A stretch of DNA of 61,600 nucleotides from a virus. The notes under the pieces were generated by a model. It did no database searches and was not told the origin of the DNA. It saw nothing but the letters and a program-made list of their open reading frames with translations. Each line of letters opens with the position of its first letter. Positions within the stretch are counted from its first letter, which is position 1. The translations under genes and the position numbers were made by a program. The DNA is taken from positions 1-61,600 of IMG/VR virus record IMGVR_UViG_3300025168_000088; one strand, written 5' to 3'. This document shows, piece by piece, positions 18,381 through 26,114 of this stretch.

Positions 18381-19790
18381 TCATATTCCTCCAGTGTCAC
18401 TTTCGGATTCTTCGGGCGGTTTGTTTTCGTTGTCACGGGGCAGTTCTCCTACATTACTATCGGAGGCCGGCCCCTTATATCGTTGTTTTCCAACGCTGGC
18501 CTTTTCAGCAGGTAGACTTAACTCAAATCGTGCTTCGTTAAGAGTAGTGATTCCCGATTCAAATGCCATACTTGCTCGGCGTGTTTGCTCAAATGGGGAT
18601 TCTTCATCCATTGGTTCAAACATAACCTTTGGTAAATCACCATTGATGTGTGCAATACCAAGCAGTTCTAAGTGCTTAGAAAATAATGCCTGCATAGATT
18701 GAGCGAGAATAGATTGTAGACGGCGAATTGCTTGGACCGACCACTGGCTCGCATTGTATGTAGCGGCAAAGGTAGAACCCCGCTCTTGACCCATACTTAC
18801 TCTTGGCACATGTAGAACAGATGAAATGTCAGCGTTGACCGAATCTAAGAAGCCGGAGTTATCGGGCACTGTATTCTTGAGGTCAACGAACTCCATGTTT
18901 ACATAGTGGGGGAGAATAGGCACTTGGTCCGAGCGTAGGCCATCAAGTAGAGTTCCTACTGAATCCATAACATAGTTAAGGCGAGCCTCGGCTTCGTCGG
19001 GGTCGTTGATATTTTCTACTGCTTCGGGGCCAATAGTAATGTATTGCTTTGTAAGAGAGTCTTCAAGAGCGATACGATTGTTCATGCTGTTGTATTTTGC
19101 ACGAATGGCTTGTTTGAGAGCGGTAAATCGGGATGCGCCCCAAACACCATAAGTCCAGCGACCTAAGCGGTCACGAAGCCAATTGGAGCGGTAATCAATT
19201 CGTATGTGTAGAATCTCGTCAGCCGAAAATGTTTGGGGGTCACGGACTTGTTCTCGCAACAAATACTTTTCCGCTTTCATAATAGCGTTTTCTTTGTCAG
19301 TCTGTGTGGAGGCTACTCGGTCATCCATAATAGTGACTTGAGCAATAGGTAGTGATTGTAGTTCTGTCACACCAACTCCAGTCTTACCAACATACTTTGA
19401 GATGTCGTTGCCGTAGACCATGAGGTTTCGCATGCCGTTGATAAGCAGGTCGTCAAAGTCAAGTGTCTCTTCGGTGAGAGTCTTGATTGCGTTTCTAATG
19501 GAGGCGTTCTTGCCGCCTATGATTTGATACTTGTTTGCTGTAAGACTGATAGTTCGGACTGCGCCGTTAAGTTCGGGGTCGTAGTTGAGCATGTCGTCGT
19601 ATAGGTCGAACTCATTTGTATGGTCGAAAGCACCACGCAGTGCTTCGGTATTCTTTACAATTTCATCAATGCCAGCGGCCATGACCGCAAAGGGACTATC
19701 CCCTCTACGACTTGCCGTAGTTCTAAGAGGAATGACAGGCTCCTCGGTTGCCGTGACAATGCGATTTGAAAATGGATTCCACCACGCCAT
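18381..19790 (-). CDS. portal protein
   Basis: A 469-aa protein upstream of protease and capsid genes and downstream of terminase. Its pattern fits phage portals: an acidic N-terminal third (YDDMLNYDPELNGAVRTISL), DDLLINGMRNLMVYGNDISK, and a later region with VLHVPRVSMGQERGSTF and many Gln/Arg helices. Forms the dodecameric DNA channel at one capsid vertex. A TATA-like stretch (CATATAACATACC) lies ~33 nt before the ATG, so it may have its own promoter. Confidence 0.85.
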   Translation of the reverse strand: MAWWNPFSNRIVTATEEPVIPLRTTASRRGDSPFAVMAAGIDEIVKNTEALRGAFDHTNEFDLYDDMLNYDPELNGAVRTISLTANKYQIIGGKNASIRNAIKTLTEETLDFDDLLINGMRNLMVYGNDISKYVGKTGVGVTELQSLPIAQVTIMDDRVASTQTDKENAIMKAEKYLLREQVRDPQTFSADEILHIRIDYRSNWLRDRLGRWTYGVWGASRFTALKQAIRAKYNSMNNRIALEDSLTKQYITIGPEAVENINDPDEAEARLNYVMDSVGTLLDGLRSDQVPILPHYVNMEFVDLKNTVPDNSGFLDSVNADISSVLHVPRVSMGQERGSTFAATYNASQWSVQAIRRLQSILAQSMQALFSKHLELLGIAHINGDLPKVMFEPMDEESPFEQTRRASMAFESGITTLNEARFELSLPAEKASVGKQRYKGPASDSNVGELPRDNENKPPEESESDTGGI

Positions 19791-19822
19791 GATTTACCCA
19801 CATGTGGTATGTTATATGAACA

Positions 19823-19951
19823 TCACTCGTGCCAAATGCTTTTTTTCTTTCCTTTTCTTTTATATATGAAGTAGGCCACTCCAATCCAAAAGAGACATTC
19901 TATAACTATAAGTCCATAAACGGCTAAGAATGGGTGTATCATTGGACTCAT
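19823..19951 (-). CDS. small single-pass membrane protein
   Basis: A 42-aa frame starting at ATG 19951, between terminase and portal. One transmembrane helix (FLAVYGLIVIECLFWIGVAYF) is followed by a very basic tail (YKRKGKKK). A longer in-frame version from 20065 would overlap the terminase C-terminus and is less likely. No SD is evident. Could be a holin-like or small accessory protein. Confidence 0.45.
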   Translation of the reverse strand: MSPMIHPFLAVYGLIVIECLFWIGVAYFIYKRKGKKKSIWHE

Positions 19952-19982
19952 GTTTGGTATTTTTTCATGCGAGGCTTTAACA

Positions 19983-21503
19983 TTACGCCCCAAAGCGCAC
20001 ATATTTTCCGCCGGAACCTCTACTTCTTGGAGTTTTAGTAGGTTTTTTGTCTTTGGACCATCCACCCATGCTTGTCGTTTTAGATGCCATAGGCATAAAG
20101 TCGGAACGCTTTGCTTTGAATTGGTCTATTGCGTGGGCCAGTGCCATAACCGTATCGTTATGTTTGCCAACATCTACAATCTCTCCATTTTTCCACACAT
20201 GGTTTTCGAGTTCATCAAGAAGAATGCCAATTTTTTTCCGCATATCGGCGGTAGCATACGGGAAAACGATAAGTTCTCGCTCAAACCATACCCTTAACCG
20301 GTTCATTAGTCCCTGTTTAAGTCCTTTGTTGGATGCTTTTGAGGGCCGGTAGTCTAATACTGCGCCCTTTTGCTCGATAATTGTTTCATAAAGTCTTTGA
20401 AACCCTACATCTTCGGCGGCTACTGGTGCTTTGAAATGGTCGGCCCATTCAATAATGACATCGGCTTGTTTATCCGGCGGAAAGTCATTCTTACGCCACA
20501 TATCAACAAAGTGGATATAGCCCTGCTCATCTTGGCGTAATGATATTAACACGGAGTAGTCTTTACCAATACCATGCGAAGGGTCGAAGCCGAGGATGAA
20601 ACGGGAACCATCATCGAGTTGAGTATTGAAACCTCCCTCGGCACTTATGTCTATGTTTTTTCGGATGAGGTGCCTATTGAAGACTTGGGCATCATCATCC
20701 ACGACCTTACACAGATACTCTTGAGCGAAGGCGAGGTCGTCGTCCATGCTGATTTTTTGTTCCAAAAGAAAGGTAGTAGGTCGGAACTTGGGCCAAAGTG
20801 GAGATAATTCTACTTCTGGATTTTCTCGGTGCTCATCCCAATTTGGGAATGCCGACCATACGCCGGATTGCCACACTTCTTTAGCCTTTTCTGATAGCAT
20901 CTCGGTTTGATAGAGGTCAGTGTGTGACATAGGAGTGCCTACACAGAACAATGAGGTTTGAGGGTCAAGCATCGGAGTGACTACTTTCTTGAACCACTCT
21001 CGCACCGAGTCCATCGTCATATCCCCCATTTCAGCGAGGACATCATCAAGGGCTACTACGGCAGGGTGCTCACCACGAATAGCGGAACCTACACCGGTTG
21101 CTTGAATCCAAGCACCGTTGGTGAAAGAGATTTTTTGCTTGTTTGATTTGCGCTCATCGAGATACTTTCGTAGTTCGGGATGTCGGCGCATATCAGTCTT
21201 AATCTCTTCAAGACGGTTTGTTGCTTGGCGGATAGAAGCGGAAAATAACCACACCTCCATAGGGTTGCCGTTGCGTTCTTCAAACAAACACATGTGGAGT
21301 AGTTTGACACGCAGTGTTGCTGATTTGCTATGTGAGCGGGGAGCGATAATACAAACACGATGAACTGCCGCACCTTTACGGTCGCCGTATAATTCCATCC
21401 ATTCGCCTATGTGGTCGGCCCATTCGTATTCGGGCGAGAGCCATTCATAAAAGTGTCTAATGTCATACTTGGAGCGTTGAAAATTAAAGTTGGGCATACT
21501 CAT
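19983..21503 (-). CDS. terL: terminase large subunit
   Basis: A 506-aa ATPase-nuclease that cuts and packages DNA. The Walker A region (54-61, APRSHSKS) lacks the usual first glycines but keeps Lys-Ser. Walker B ends in Asp153-Asp154 (VVALDD). The RNase H-like nuclease has Asp307 (FILGFDPSHG), Glu364/Asp365 (AAEDVGF) and Asp450 (KHNDTVMALAHA). The length is normal for phage TerL. It overlaps the upstream zinc-protein gene as ATGA. Confidence 0.9.
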   Translation of the reverse strand: MSMPNFNFQRSKYDIRHFYEWLSPEYEWADHIGEWMELYGDRKGAAVHRVCIIAPRSHSKSATLRVKLLHMCLFEERNGNPMEVWLFSASIRQATNRLEEIKTDMRRHPELRKYLDERKSNKQKISFTNGAWIQATGVGSAIRGEHPAVVALDDVLAEMGDMTMDSVREWFKKVVTPMLDPQTSLFCVGTPMSHTDLYQTEMLSEKAKEVWQSGVWSAFPNWDEHRENPEVELSPLWPKFRPTTFLLEQKISMDDDLAFAQEYLCKVVDDDAQVFNRHLIRKNIDISAEGGFNTQLDDGSRFILGFDPSHGIGKDYSVLISLRQDEQGYIHFVDMWRKNDFPPDKQADVIIEWADHFKAPVAAEDVGFQRLYETIIEQKGAVLDYRPSKASNKGLKQGLMNRLRVWFERELIVFPYATADMRKKIGILLDELENHVWKNGEIVDVGKHNDTVMALAHAIDQFKAKRSDFMPMASKTTSMGGWSKDKKPTKTPRSRGSGGKYVRFGA

Positions 21504-21643
21504 CTAATCACCCGCATATACCCACAGTATATCATTTTCTTTTTAATAGGGCACCATTTTTTATGACTGTTATATCGAGCAGTCGTAGTGTGGCCGCAGG
21601 TTTGGCACTGTCGTTCTTTTTTATGTAAAGGACTGGCTGGCAT
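21500..21643 (-). CDS. small zinc-binding protein
   Basis: A 47-aa frame from ATG 21643 whose stop overlaps the terminase ATG (ATGA). Cysteines at CQTCG and later at WCP and YC give a C-x2-C ... C-x(n)-C pattern with a basic background, as in small zinc ribbons. Immediate coupling to terL suggests a packaging helper, possibly DNA-binding. No family recognised. Confidence 0.55.
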   Translation of the reverse strand: MPASPLHKKERQCQTCGHTTTARYNSHKKWCPIKKKMIYCGYMRVIR

Positions 21644-21648
21644 AACTC

Positions 21649-23019
21649 TCACTCATGTGATACTGGAGCAAAGAGAGAACCAATGTAGCCTTCTTTGTAA
21701 TCAATTAGATATGCGGCGAGACCGGCTTTACTGGTAGTGTAGCCGGAGCGTGCATGGTATCGGTCATGCCCTGCGAGGGATGGCATCTGTATAATGAGGC
21801 ACCCGTCTTTTTCGTGCATGCGTTGGTGGTGAAGGTGACCGTGGAACCAAACCTTATGTTCGTTTGTTCCCCATAGTTCACGGGCCTCAACAGCCATAAG
21901 AGAACCGAGAGACACTTTACCGAGACCGTCACCGTGTGTGAAGCCAAGTAGCGTGTTGCCGTATTCGATATAACGACGATTGTTCGGTGTAATAACAATA
22001 TCAACATCATTAACGCCCTCGTATGCGGCGGATAGATACATCATTAGTGCGAGGGATGAATGGCGGTCGTGATTACCTGCCATCATTATGATTTCAACAG
22101 GGGCGACTTGACGCAGTAGGTCAATGTGCTCACGGGCTAATTTACATCCGGTGATTAAGATTTCAGCGGGGGTAGCGCACATATCCTGTGGTGTGCCACG
22201 AGTAGTAAGTCCAGCATCATTATCTACATGGAACCAGTCGGAACCTGCGCCAACATAGATTTTTTCCGGCTTGGTAGAGATACGAGACACGAGTGTTTCG
22301 GTCTTTTCCATCAATCGGTGTCGTGCCTCATCAAAGTTGTAAGACTCCCCTACTTCATCAGCCCATCCGTATTTACCCCAATGAAAGTCAGTAGGGCATA
22401 CTACGAGAGCATATGGGTTCTTAGCCTTTGTTAATTTGATTTTGGGCACAGACTTAGGTGCTTTGGTGAGTGTTGTCATGTGTGCCACATAGTCATCCAT
22501 GAGTGTTCTCCAGTTCTTAGAGTCCTCGGCCATTCGCTTATGCTGTTCTTTTGCGAGGTCGGCGGCGAGCGTGTGACGACGGGAGATAATAATGTCATCA
22601 ATTAGTCCGTCTTGGTCGTCAACCTCCATCAGTTGTTCTCCTGTCACGGGGATAGAGCCACGAGTAATTTTATGAATACGCTTGTATTGCTTAAAGTGAG
22701 ATTCGGCAATTTTATGCGTATGGCATATTTGCGCCGTTGACATACCAGCAGACCACTCCGCCATAATTTGCCGGTGCGTTGCACCCGACATGGTGATTGA
22801 CCCAGTGCCTAAGTGCGTAGTGTATTTGTCATTCTTCTCGTCATATGTGTATGTCCCCGTCTTTGTTGGCGACGCTTTCCTTTCGCAATGCCGAATAAGC
22901 CGCATCTCCCAACCTTTCACGGAGAGGAACGGGTAATGTTCGCTTAGGAATCGAGCGAAGGCGAGTCGGCTTGGGTGGTCTTCTATGCTATGCTCGGATA
23001 GTATGGTATCTATGTCCAT
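21649..23019 (-). CDS. HTH domain fused to calcineurin-like metallophosphoesterase
   Basis: About 456 aa from ATG 23019; a TATA-like box 28 nt upstream supports this start over a longer frame to 23205. Residues ~80-118 look like a helix-turn-helix (THRQIMAEWSAGMSTAQI). The C-terminal half has all metallophosphoesterase motifs: Asp211-x-His213, Asp261 (GAGSDWFH), Asn316-His317-Asp318 (AGNHDRH), His362 (THGDG) and HGHLH 393-397. Likely a DNA-linked phosphodiesterase or nuclease. Its position before terL is where a small terminase often lies. Confidence 0.75.
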   Translation of the reverse strand: MDIDTILSEHSIEDHPSRLAFARFLSEHYPFLSVKGWEMRLIRHCERKASPTKTGTYTYDEKNDKYTTHLGTGSITMSGATHRQIMAEWSAGMSTAQICHTHKIAESHFKQYKRIHKITRGSIPVTGEQLMEVDDQDGLIDDIIISRRHTLAADLAKEQHKRMAEDSKNWRTLMDDYVAHMTTLTKAPKSVPKIKLTKAKNPYALVVCPTDFHWGKYGWADEVGESYNFDEARHRLMEKTETLVSRISTKPEKIYVGAGSDWFHVDNDAGLTTRGTPQDMCATPAEILITGCKLAREHIDLLRQVAPVEIIMMAGNHDRHSSLALMMYLSAAYEGVNDVDIVITPNNRRYIEYGNTLLGFTHGDGLGKVSLGSLMAVEARELWGTNEHKVWFHGHLHHQRMHEKDGCLIIQMPSLAGHDRYHARSGYTTSKAGLAAYLIDYKEGYIGSLFAPVSHE

Positions 23020-23037
23020 TAAATAGTATGGTATGGT

Positions 23038-23051
23038 CGCCACCTTATCAA
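23038..23051 (-). promoter_or_regulatory. promoter TTGATAAGGTGGCG (class B-like)
   Basis: The TATA-like centre is about 28 nt before ATG 23019, matching the spacing of the rightward TATATAGTGGCG promoters. It predicts a leaderless transcript for the metallophosphoesterase and probably the packaging-head operon. Confidence 0.55.
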
Positions 23052-23058
23052 TGTTTCT

Positions 23059-23079
23059 AAAAAAAATTACCCAAAAAAA
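23059..23079 (-). terminator. two T-runs, probable terminator
   Basis: On the minus strand this is T7 then T8, separated by six bases. It lies after the coiled-coil gene (stop 23240) and just before the next promoter, as expected for an archaeal poly-T terminator. Confidence 0.5.
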
Positions 23080-23175
23080 CGCATGGTGGTTGGCTGTCCC
23101 TATATGTGCCCTATACCTTGTTTTTGGCGACCTCATCGAACAAGGCGTGGCCTCAAGAGAGAGAGGGGCTACCCC

Positions 23176-23193
23176 CACCCGCCGAAGCGGGTG
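23176..23193 (-). other. stable hairpin with UUCG loop
   Basis: On the minus strand CACCCGC/GCGGGTG form 7 perfect pairs closed on a UUCG tetraloop. Together with the palindrome CGGTTAAACCG at 23206-23216 it forms a structured 3' region downstream of the coiled-coil gene, before the T-runs. Confidence 0.5.
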
Positions 23194-23239
23194 AAGGAGC
23201 GGCATCGGTTAAACCGTTTACTGTATGCGAGCGAACAAC

Positions 23240-23605
23240 TCATTCAAGGTTGCATACGGATGATAGAATATCTATCAAACCGGCTACCTTTTCTTCAAGG
23301 TCATCAATTCGACCTTGCATCTCACTGATGGTCGAATCCATCTGTGGTGTGTTTTGTTGTTCGGACAGGATAGCGTGGATTTGTTCACCAATTTTGGTGT
23401 TCATATCCAACAGTGCTCTTTGAGTGCTGTCAATTGCATCCTCAACATCAGCCACGCTGTTTTCGTTTTCCTGTATTCTCTCAATCATTGAGGCCTGTGT
23501 CTCAATGACTTCGCTCACCATAGGGTATGCGACACTGTGTGCAATGGTATGCACTGTGTCAAGCATCCCCATTGCTCGGTTCATTTGTTCTTTGTCGTAT
23601 ATCAT
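23240..23605 (-). CDS. coiled-coil protein, unknown
   Basis: A 121-aa acidic, mostly helical protein (MERIQENENSVADVEDAID-like heptads through to the C-terminus). It overlaps the upstream 49-codon gene as ATGA. Its own SD-like GGAG lies ~12 nt before ATG. It could form a multimeric scaffold or regulator at the head of the leftward cluster. No family recognised. Confidence 0.6.
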   Translation of the reverse strand: MIYDKEQMNRAMGMLDTVHTIAHSVAYPMVSEVIETQASMIERIQENENSVADVEDAIDSTQRALLDMNTKIGEQIHAILSEQQNTPQMDSTISEMQGRIDDLEEKVAGLIDILSSVCNLE

Positions 23606-23751
23606 TTTTCATATCTCCATTTTGTCGGCCGACTTCTTCTGTTTTCTTCGTCGGTTATTCCGACATGGGGAGCCACTACTATATCAATACTCACCGAATT
23701 ACCCCCATATTTTACATGATTTGAGTATGATTGAGGCGAGCCGTCGGTCAT
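23602..23751 (-). CDS. small basic protein, unknown
   Basis: A 49-aa frame from ATG 23751 with its stop overlapping the coiled-coil start (ATGA). The C-terminal part is basic and aromatic (EENRRSRPTKWRYEK). A TATATA box and a G6/C6 hairpin lie upstream on the minus strand. The tight coupling supports a real gene; function unknown. Confidence 0.5.
   Translation of the reverse strand: MTDGSPQSYSNHVKYGGNSVSIDIVVAPHVGITDEENRRSRPTKWRYEK
23671..23687 (-). promoter_or_regulatory. internal promoter-like box TTGATATAGTAGTGGC
   Basis: Resembles TATATAGTGGCG with a two-base insertion. It lies inside the 49-codon gene and 66-82 nt before the coiled-coil start, so it could give a second transcript. Confidence 0.4.
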
Positions 23752-23769
23752 GGTTGAATCTCTGGGTTT

Positions 23770-23801
23770 GGGGGGGACTGGCCCCCCGTGTATGTATATA
23801 G
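23770..23801 (-). promoter_or_regulatory. TATATA box plus G/C hairpin (class A-like)
   Basis: Read on the minus strand: TATATA near 23801-23795, then a G6...C6 hairpin (23787-23770), then ATG at 23751. This matches the arrangement of class A promoters in the 31-38 kb cluster. Confidence 0.45.
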
Positions 23802-23872
23802 TCTTATTAGTCTTATCTTAGGAAGAAAATTGCGGGAGAGAGAGCCGTAGGGAGAGAGATTCTCAAACCTAC
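23797..23872. repeat. TAAGACT/AGTCTTA operator-like element alpha
   Basis: Contains AGTCTTA twice and two GGGAGAGAGA tracts. Related to the elements at 24571-24640, 29829-29910 and 29955-30041. Confidence 0.5.
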
Positions 23873-23941
23873 AAAACCCCAATTGAATATGCCACCACCA
23901 CCGACGGATTGAAGGGCCGTCGCCCTGCCTGTCCTACCTAC

Positions 23942-24415
23942 CTACTCAAGCAACTCAAGAAGGGCTGTGTAGGCCATGACAATACCTTCAACTTGAGTAT
24001 TGATTGAAGGGCCGGTCTTTGTCTTCTTGTATTCAGTGGTTCGCACTTCTTTCATTGGTATGAGTTCGGTCTTTGTTCTTGCTGATGCTCCGGCGCACTC
24101 GCCATGTTCTCTACCGGCTCCGGTTCGCTTGTTTGCTCCGGCCAACTTAATCGGGCCTGTAGAACGACCTAATGAGTTGCCACTGATGAGTGATTGAGTT
24201 TTCTTGACTCTATAACGGCCTGTAAGGAATGTTTCACGCTTTGCTCCTTTGGTGGTGGTTCTATCGTGGGTTTTGTCACATTCAACGGCCATTTGACCTT
24301 GAGCCTGATATTGGGCCATGTCCTTCTTAATTCTCTTGAGTAGTTGCTTCGATGCTTGAGGCTTCGCTTCATCTATTCCGTAGTGCTTCATCAGTGTTAT
24401 TATGGGGTTCGCCAT
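23942..24415 (-). CDS. basic protein, unknown
   Basis: A 157-aa protein with high Lys/Arg/Thr content and a Gly/Ala/Arg-rich middle (AGANKRTGAGREHGE). The C-terminus is acidic and helical (EGIVMAYTALLELLE). A TATA-like box (TGATATAC) is centred 25 nt before its ATG. It is the first leftward gene from the divergence point, so it may be a regulator. No family recognised. Confidence 0.55.
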   Translation of the reverse strand: MANPIITLMKHYGIDEAKPQASKQLLKRIKKDMAQYQAQGQMAVECDKTHDRTTTKGAKRETFLTGRYRVKKTQSLISGNSLGRSTGPIKLAGANKRTGAGREHGECAGASARTKTELIPMKEVRTTEYKKTKTGPSINTQVEGIVMAYTALLELLE

Positions 24416-24435
24416 GATACTCCGAGGGAGTGGTA

Positions 24436-24443
24436 GTATATCA
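24436..24443 (-). promoter_or_regulatory. TATA box for the first leftward gene
   Basis: TGATATAC on the minus strand, centred about 25 nt before ATG 24415, predicting a leaderless transcript. Confidence 0.45.
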
Positions 24444-24570
24444 ACTGCCCTATGGCTCGTTTACCGTCTGGAGTAAGCAGGGTTTGCCCCACGCATGGCC
24501 CCGCCGCCGGTGTAAGACTGTTAAATAGAAAATGCGCTTGGGGAGAGATACTCGGCGCTTGGCCTCTGTA

Positions 24571-24640
24571 GTTATATTAGTCTATAGTCTTAGGAAGGAA
24601 CCACGACCGAGAGGGGTCTTGGGAGAGAGATTTTGACTTG
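24571..24640. repeat. operator-like element beta
   Basis: AGTCTATAGTCTTAGG followed by GGGAGAGAGATTTT. On the minus strand TAAGACTATAGACTA directly abuts an AATATAAC TATA-like box. Confidence 0.5.
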
Positions 24641-24656
24641 TCCAAAAGTCCAAGTT

Positions 24657-24912
24657 TTCGATGCACTCCGCTCATGCTTTGCCGTTGATGTTTGAGGTTA
24701 TGAACCCTTTGTTTTTGTTGTTTTTCGGCTGTTTTCATTTGGTGCCGGCCTGATGAGCACTTTTTCTCTATTCGATGGACTGCGTGACCGATGGCCCCTA
24801 ATTCGCTCGGATTCGTGAAATGTGCGTTTTTGGGCTGTTTTGGGGGGTTCGGCGGCCTGTGTCAAGCCGACGATTTAGGGCACCCTAATTTCGGCTATTC
24901 GATGCACTGCGA
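24657..24912. repeat. iteron-like repeats TTCGATGCACTGCG (three copies) in a gene-free stretch
   Basis: Copies at 24657-24670, 24771-24784 and 24899-24912, differing by 1-2 bases, spaced 114 and 128 bp. The stretch 24416-24950 has no convincing gene. It holds T-rich tracts and an interrupted hairpin near 24867-24896. Candidate binding array for a replication or divergence-region regulator. Confidence 0.5.
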
Positions 24913-24921
24913 GCCATTTTT

Positions 24922-24933
24922 GTTATAGGTGGG
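24922..24933 (+). promoter_or_regulatory. promoter GTTATAGGTGGG for the structured RNA
   Basis: Resembles class B TTATATAGTGGCG with one base missing. It places a transcript start near 24950, at the upstream edge of the hairpin-rich stretch. Confidence 0.45.
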
Positions 24934-24949
24934 TTCATATACTATACCC

Positions 24950-26090
24950 CACTATGACTGTTTGCTCAACCAACAACACCGGTTGGAGCCGAAGCGAAAC
25001 TTGCCGAGAATCGGTCTACCCTTACGGGAGCCGTCGGCGCTCATACGGCCCTTGATTCATCAAGGGTTCTTGAGGCACCACAGACCGAAAACACTTGATT
25101 GAGTCCTTCGGAAAACCCAGAATATCGGGTATATGGAGGGACTGCGTAGCCTCGCACTGCCTCTCTTTGAGAGGTGGGGTAGAGGACTCTTGAACCCGTT
25201 TCTAAATACCTATTAGACGCATATTGAAATAGCGAAGGGATGGTCGTGCCCCCAAAGGGAATAACACGGACATATGACAGACAGTGTGAGAATGACTCGC
25301 ACTTCATCGGAGTTGCTGAAGACGCCACCAATGGACTTTCATCCCTATCGACGGGATGCCGGTTCGGTGGCTACATTAGGCACTGAAAGCATCAATCAGC
25401 GAAGGGTTGAGAAGCATCACTTCTCGACAGGGGCGACCCGACTCCCTTCAATGATGACGGCTTACAATCCAATGACAGTAGACCTAAGACCCTACTTGAG
25501 GACATATATGGCATACGAGACCGCAGTGAACATAACGGATTCATATTCCCTAAGAAGGCGGTCAAGAATCAAGGCATCAGATTCGGGTCGTGCCCGACTG
25601 ATGACACTATTTAGTAGCGAACTATGAATGACAGTGGCAAACGGTGACGGGAGCCACATTCGGATAGATTCCACGGGATTATAACTATCCCGATGCCAGA
25701 TTATCGGCTTAGGACTTCATTCATAGGGAGTATCTATGCGGGGAATAAACCGGCGGAGTGTCTATGATGCAGTGGGGGAGCGGGTGCTTTTCCGATAGGG
25801 CGAACCTCGCCCGAATCCACCCCTCTCCGATATTCTCTCCTGTGACTCCGGCATGGGTGCCTCGGCACCTATGCCCTTCATGGTCAATGACGAGCCGGCC
25901 TACGGGCCACCTCCGAGACCACATCCGATTCACACCGGTGTAGATAGAAGCAATCGCACCTCGGCTACTGCCGACTACACCAGACCCAAGAATGCGGCGG
26001 AGACTCTACCGCCAGCGAACTCTCTCCCTCAAAGAAAGAGAGCGGTTGAAAGAGACCAAGAAAAGAGAGGGGAATGCGCTTAGGCAAGGC
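24950..26090 (+). ncRNA. large structured non-coding RNA (candidate)
   Basis: About 1.1 kb with no credible protein but many perfect hairpins. Examples: 25049-25066 (7 bp), 25160-25174 (6 bp), 25283-25303 (8 bp), 25340-25358 (6 bp), 25406-25428 (9 bp), 25583-25597 (5 bp, plus 5 more beyond a 2-nt bulge), 25674-25692 (6 bp), 25722-25738 (5 bp), 25798-25812 (6 bp), 25850-25875 (11 bp), 25961-25974 (5 bp). The G-T pairs in three stems (25283, 25406, 25850) pair only if the plus strand is the RNA. Boundaries are estimated from the upstream promoter and the next gene. It may act alone or be a long leader of the amidoligase gene. No known RNA family recognised. Confidence 0.6.
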
Positions 26091-26114
26091 CCATATAAAA
26101 ACGGAGGACAAAAA

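Noticed and set aside
17945-18436. Longer start for the two-helix membrane protein
   Set aside because: Would overlap the portal by 56 nt, while ATG 18379 has a strong SD.
25041-25331. 96-codon minus-strand frame in the structured region
   Set aside because: No SD, no recognisable protein pattern, overlaps an opposite 117-codon frame (25274-25627), and the stretch is explained better by plus-strand RNA hairpins.
25274-25627. 117-codon plus-strand frame in the structured region
   Set aside because: No SD or promoter at the right distance; composition follows the hairpin arms; no family recognised.
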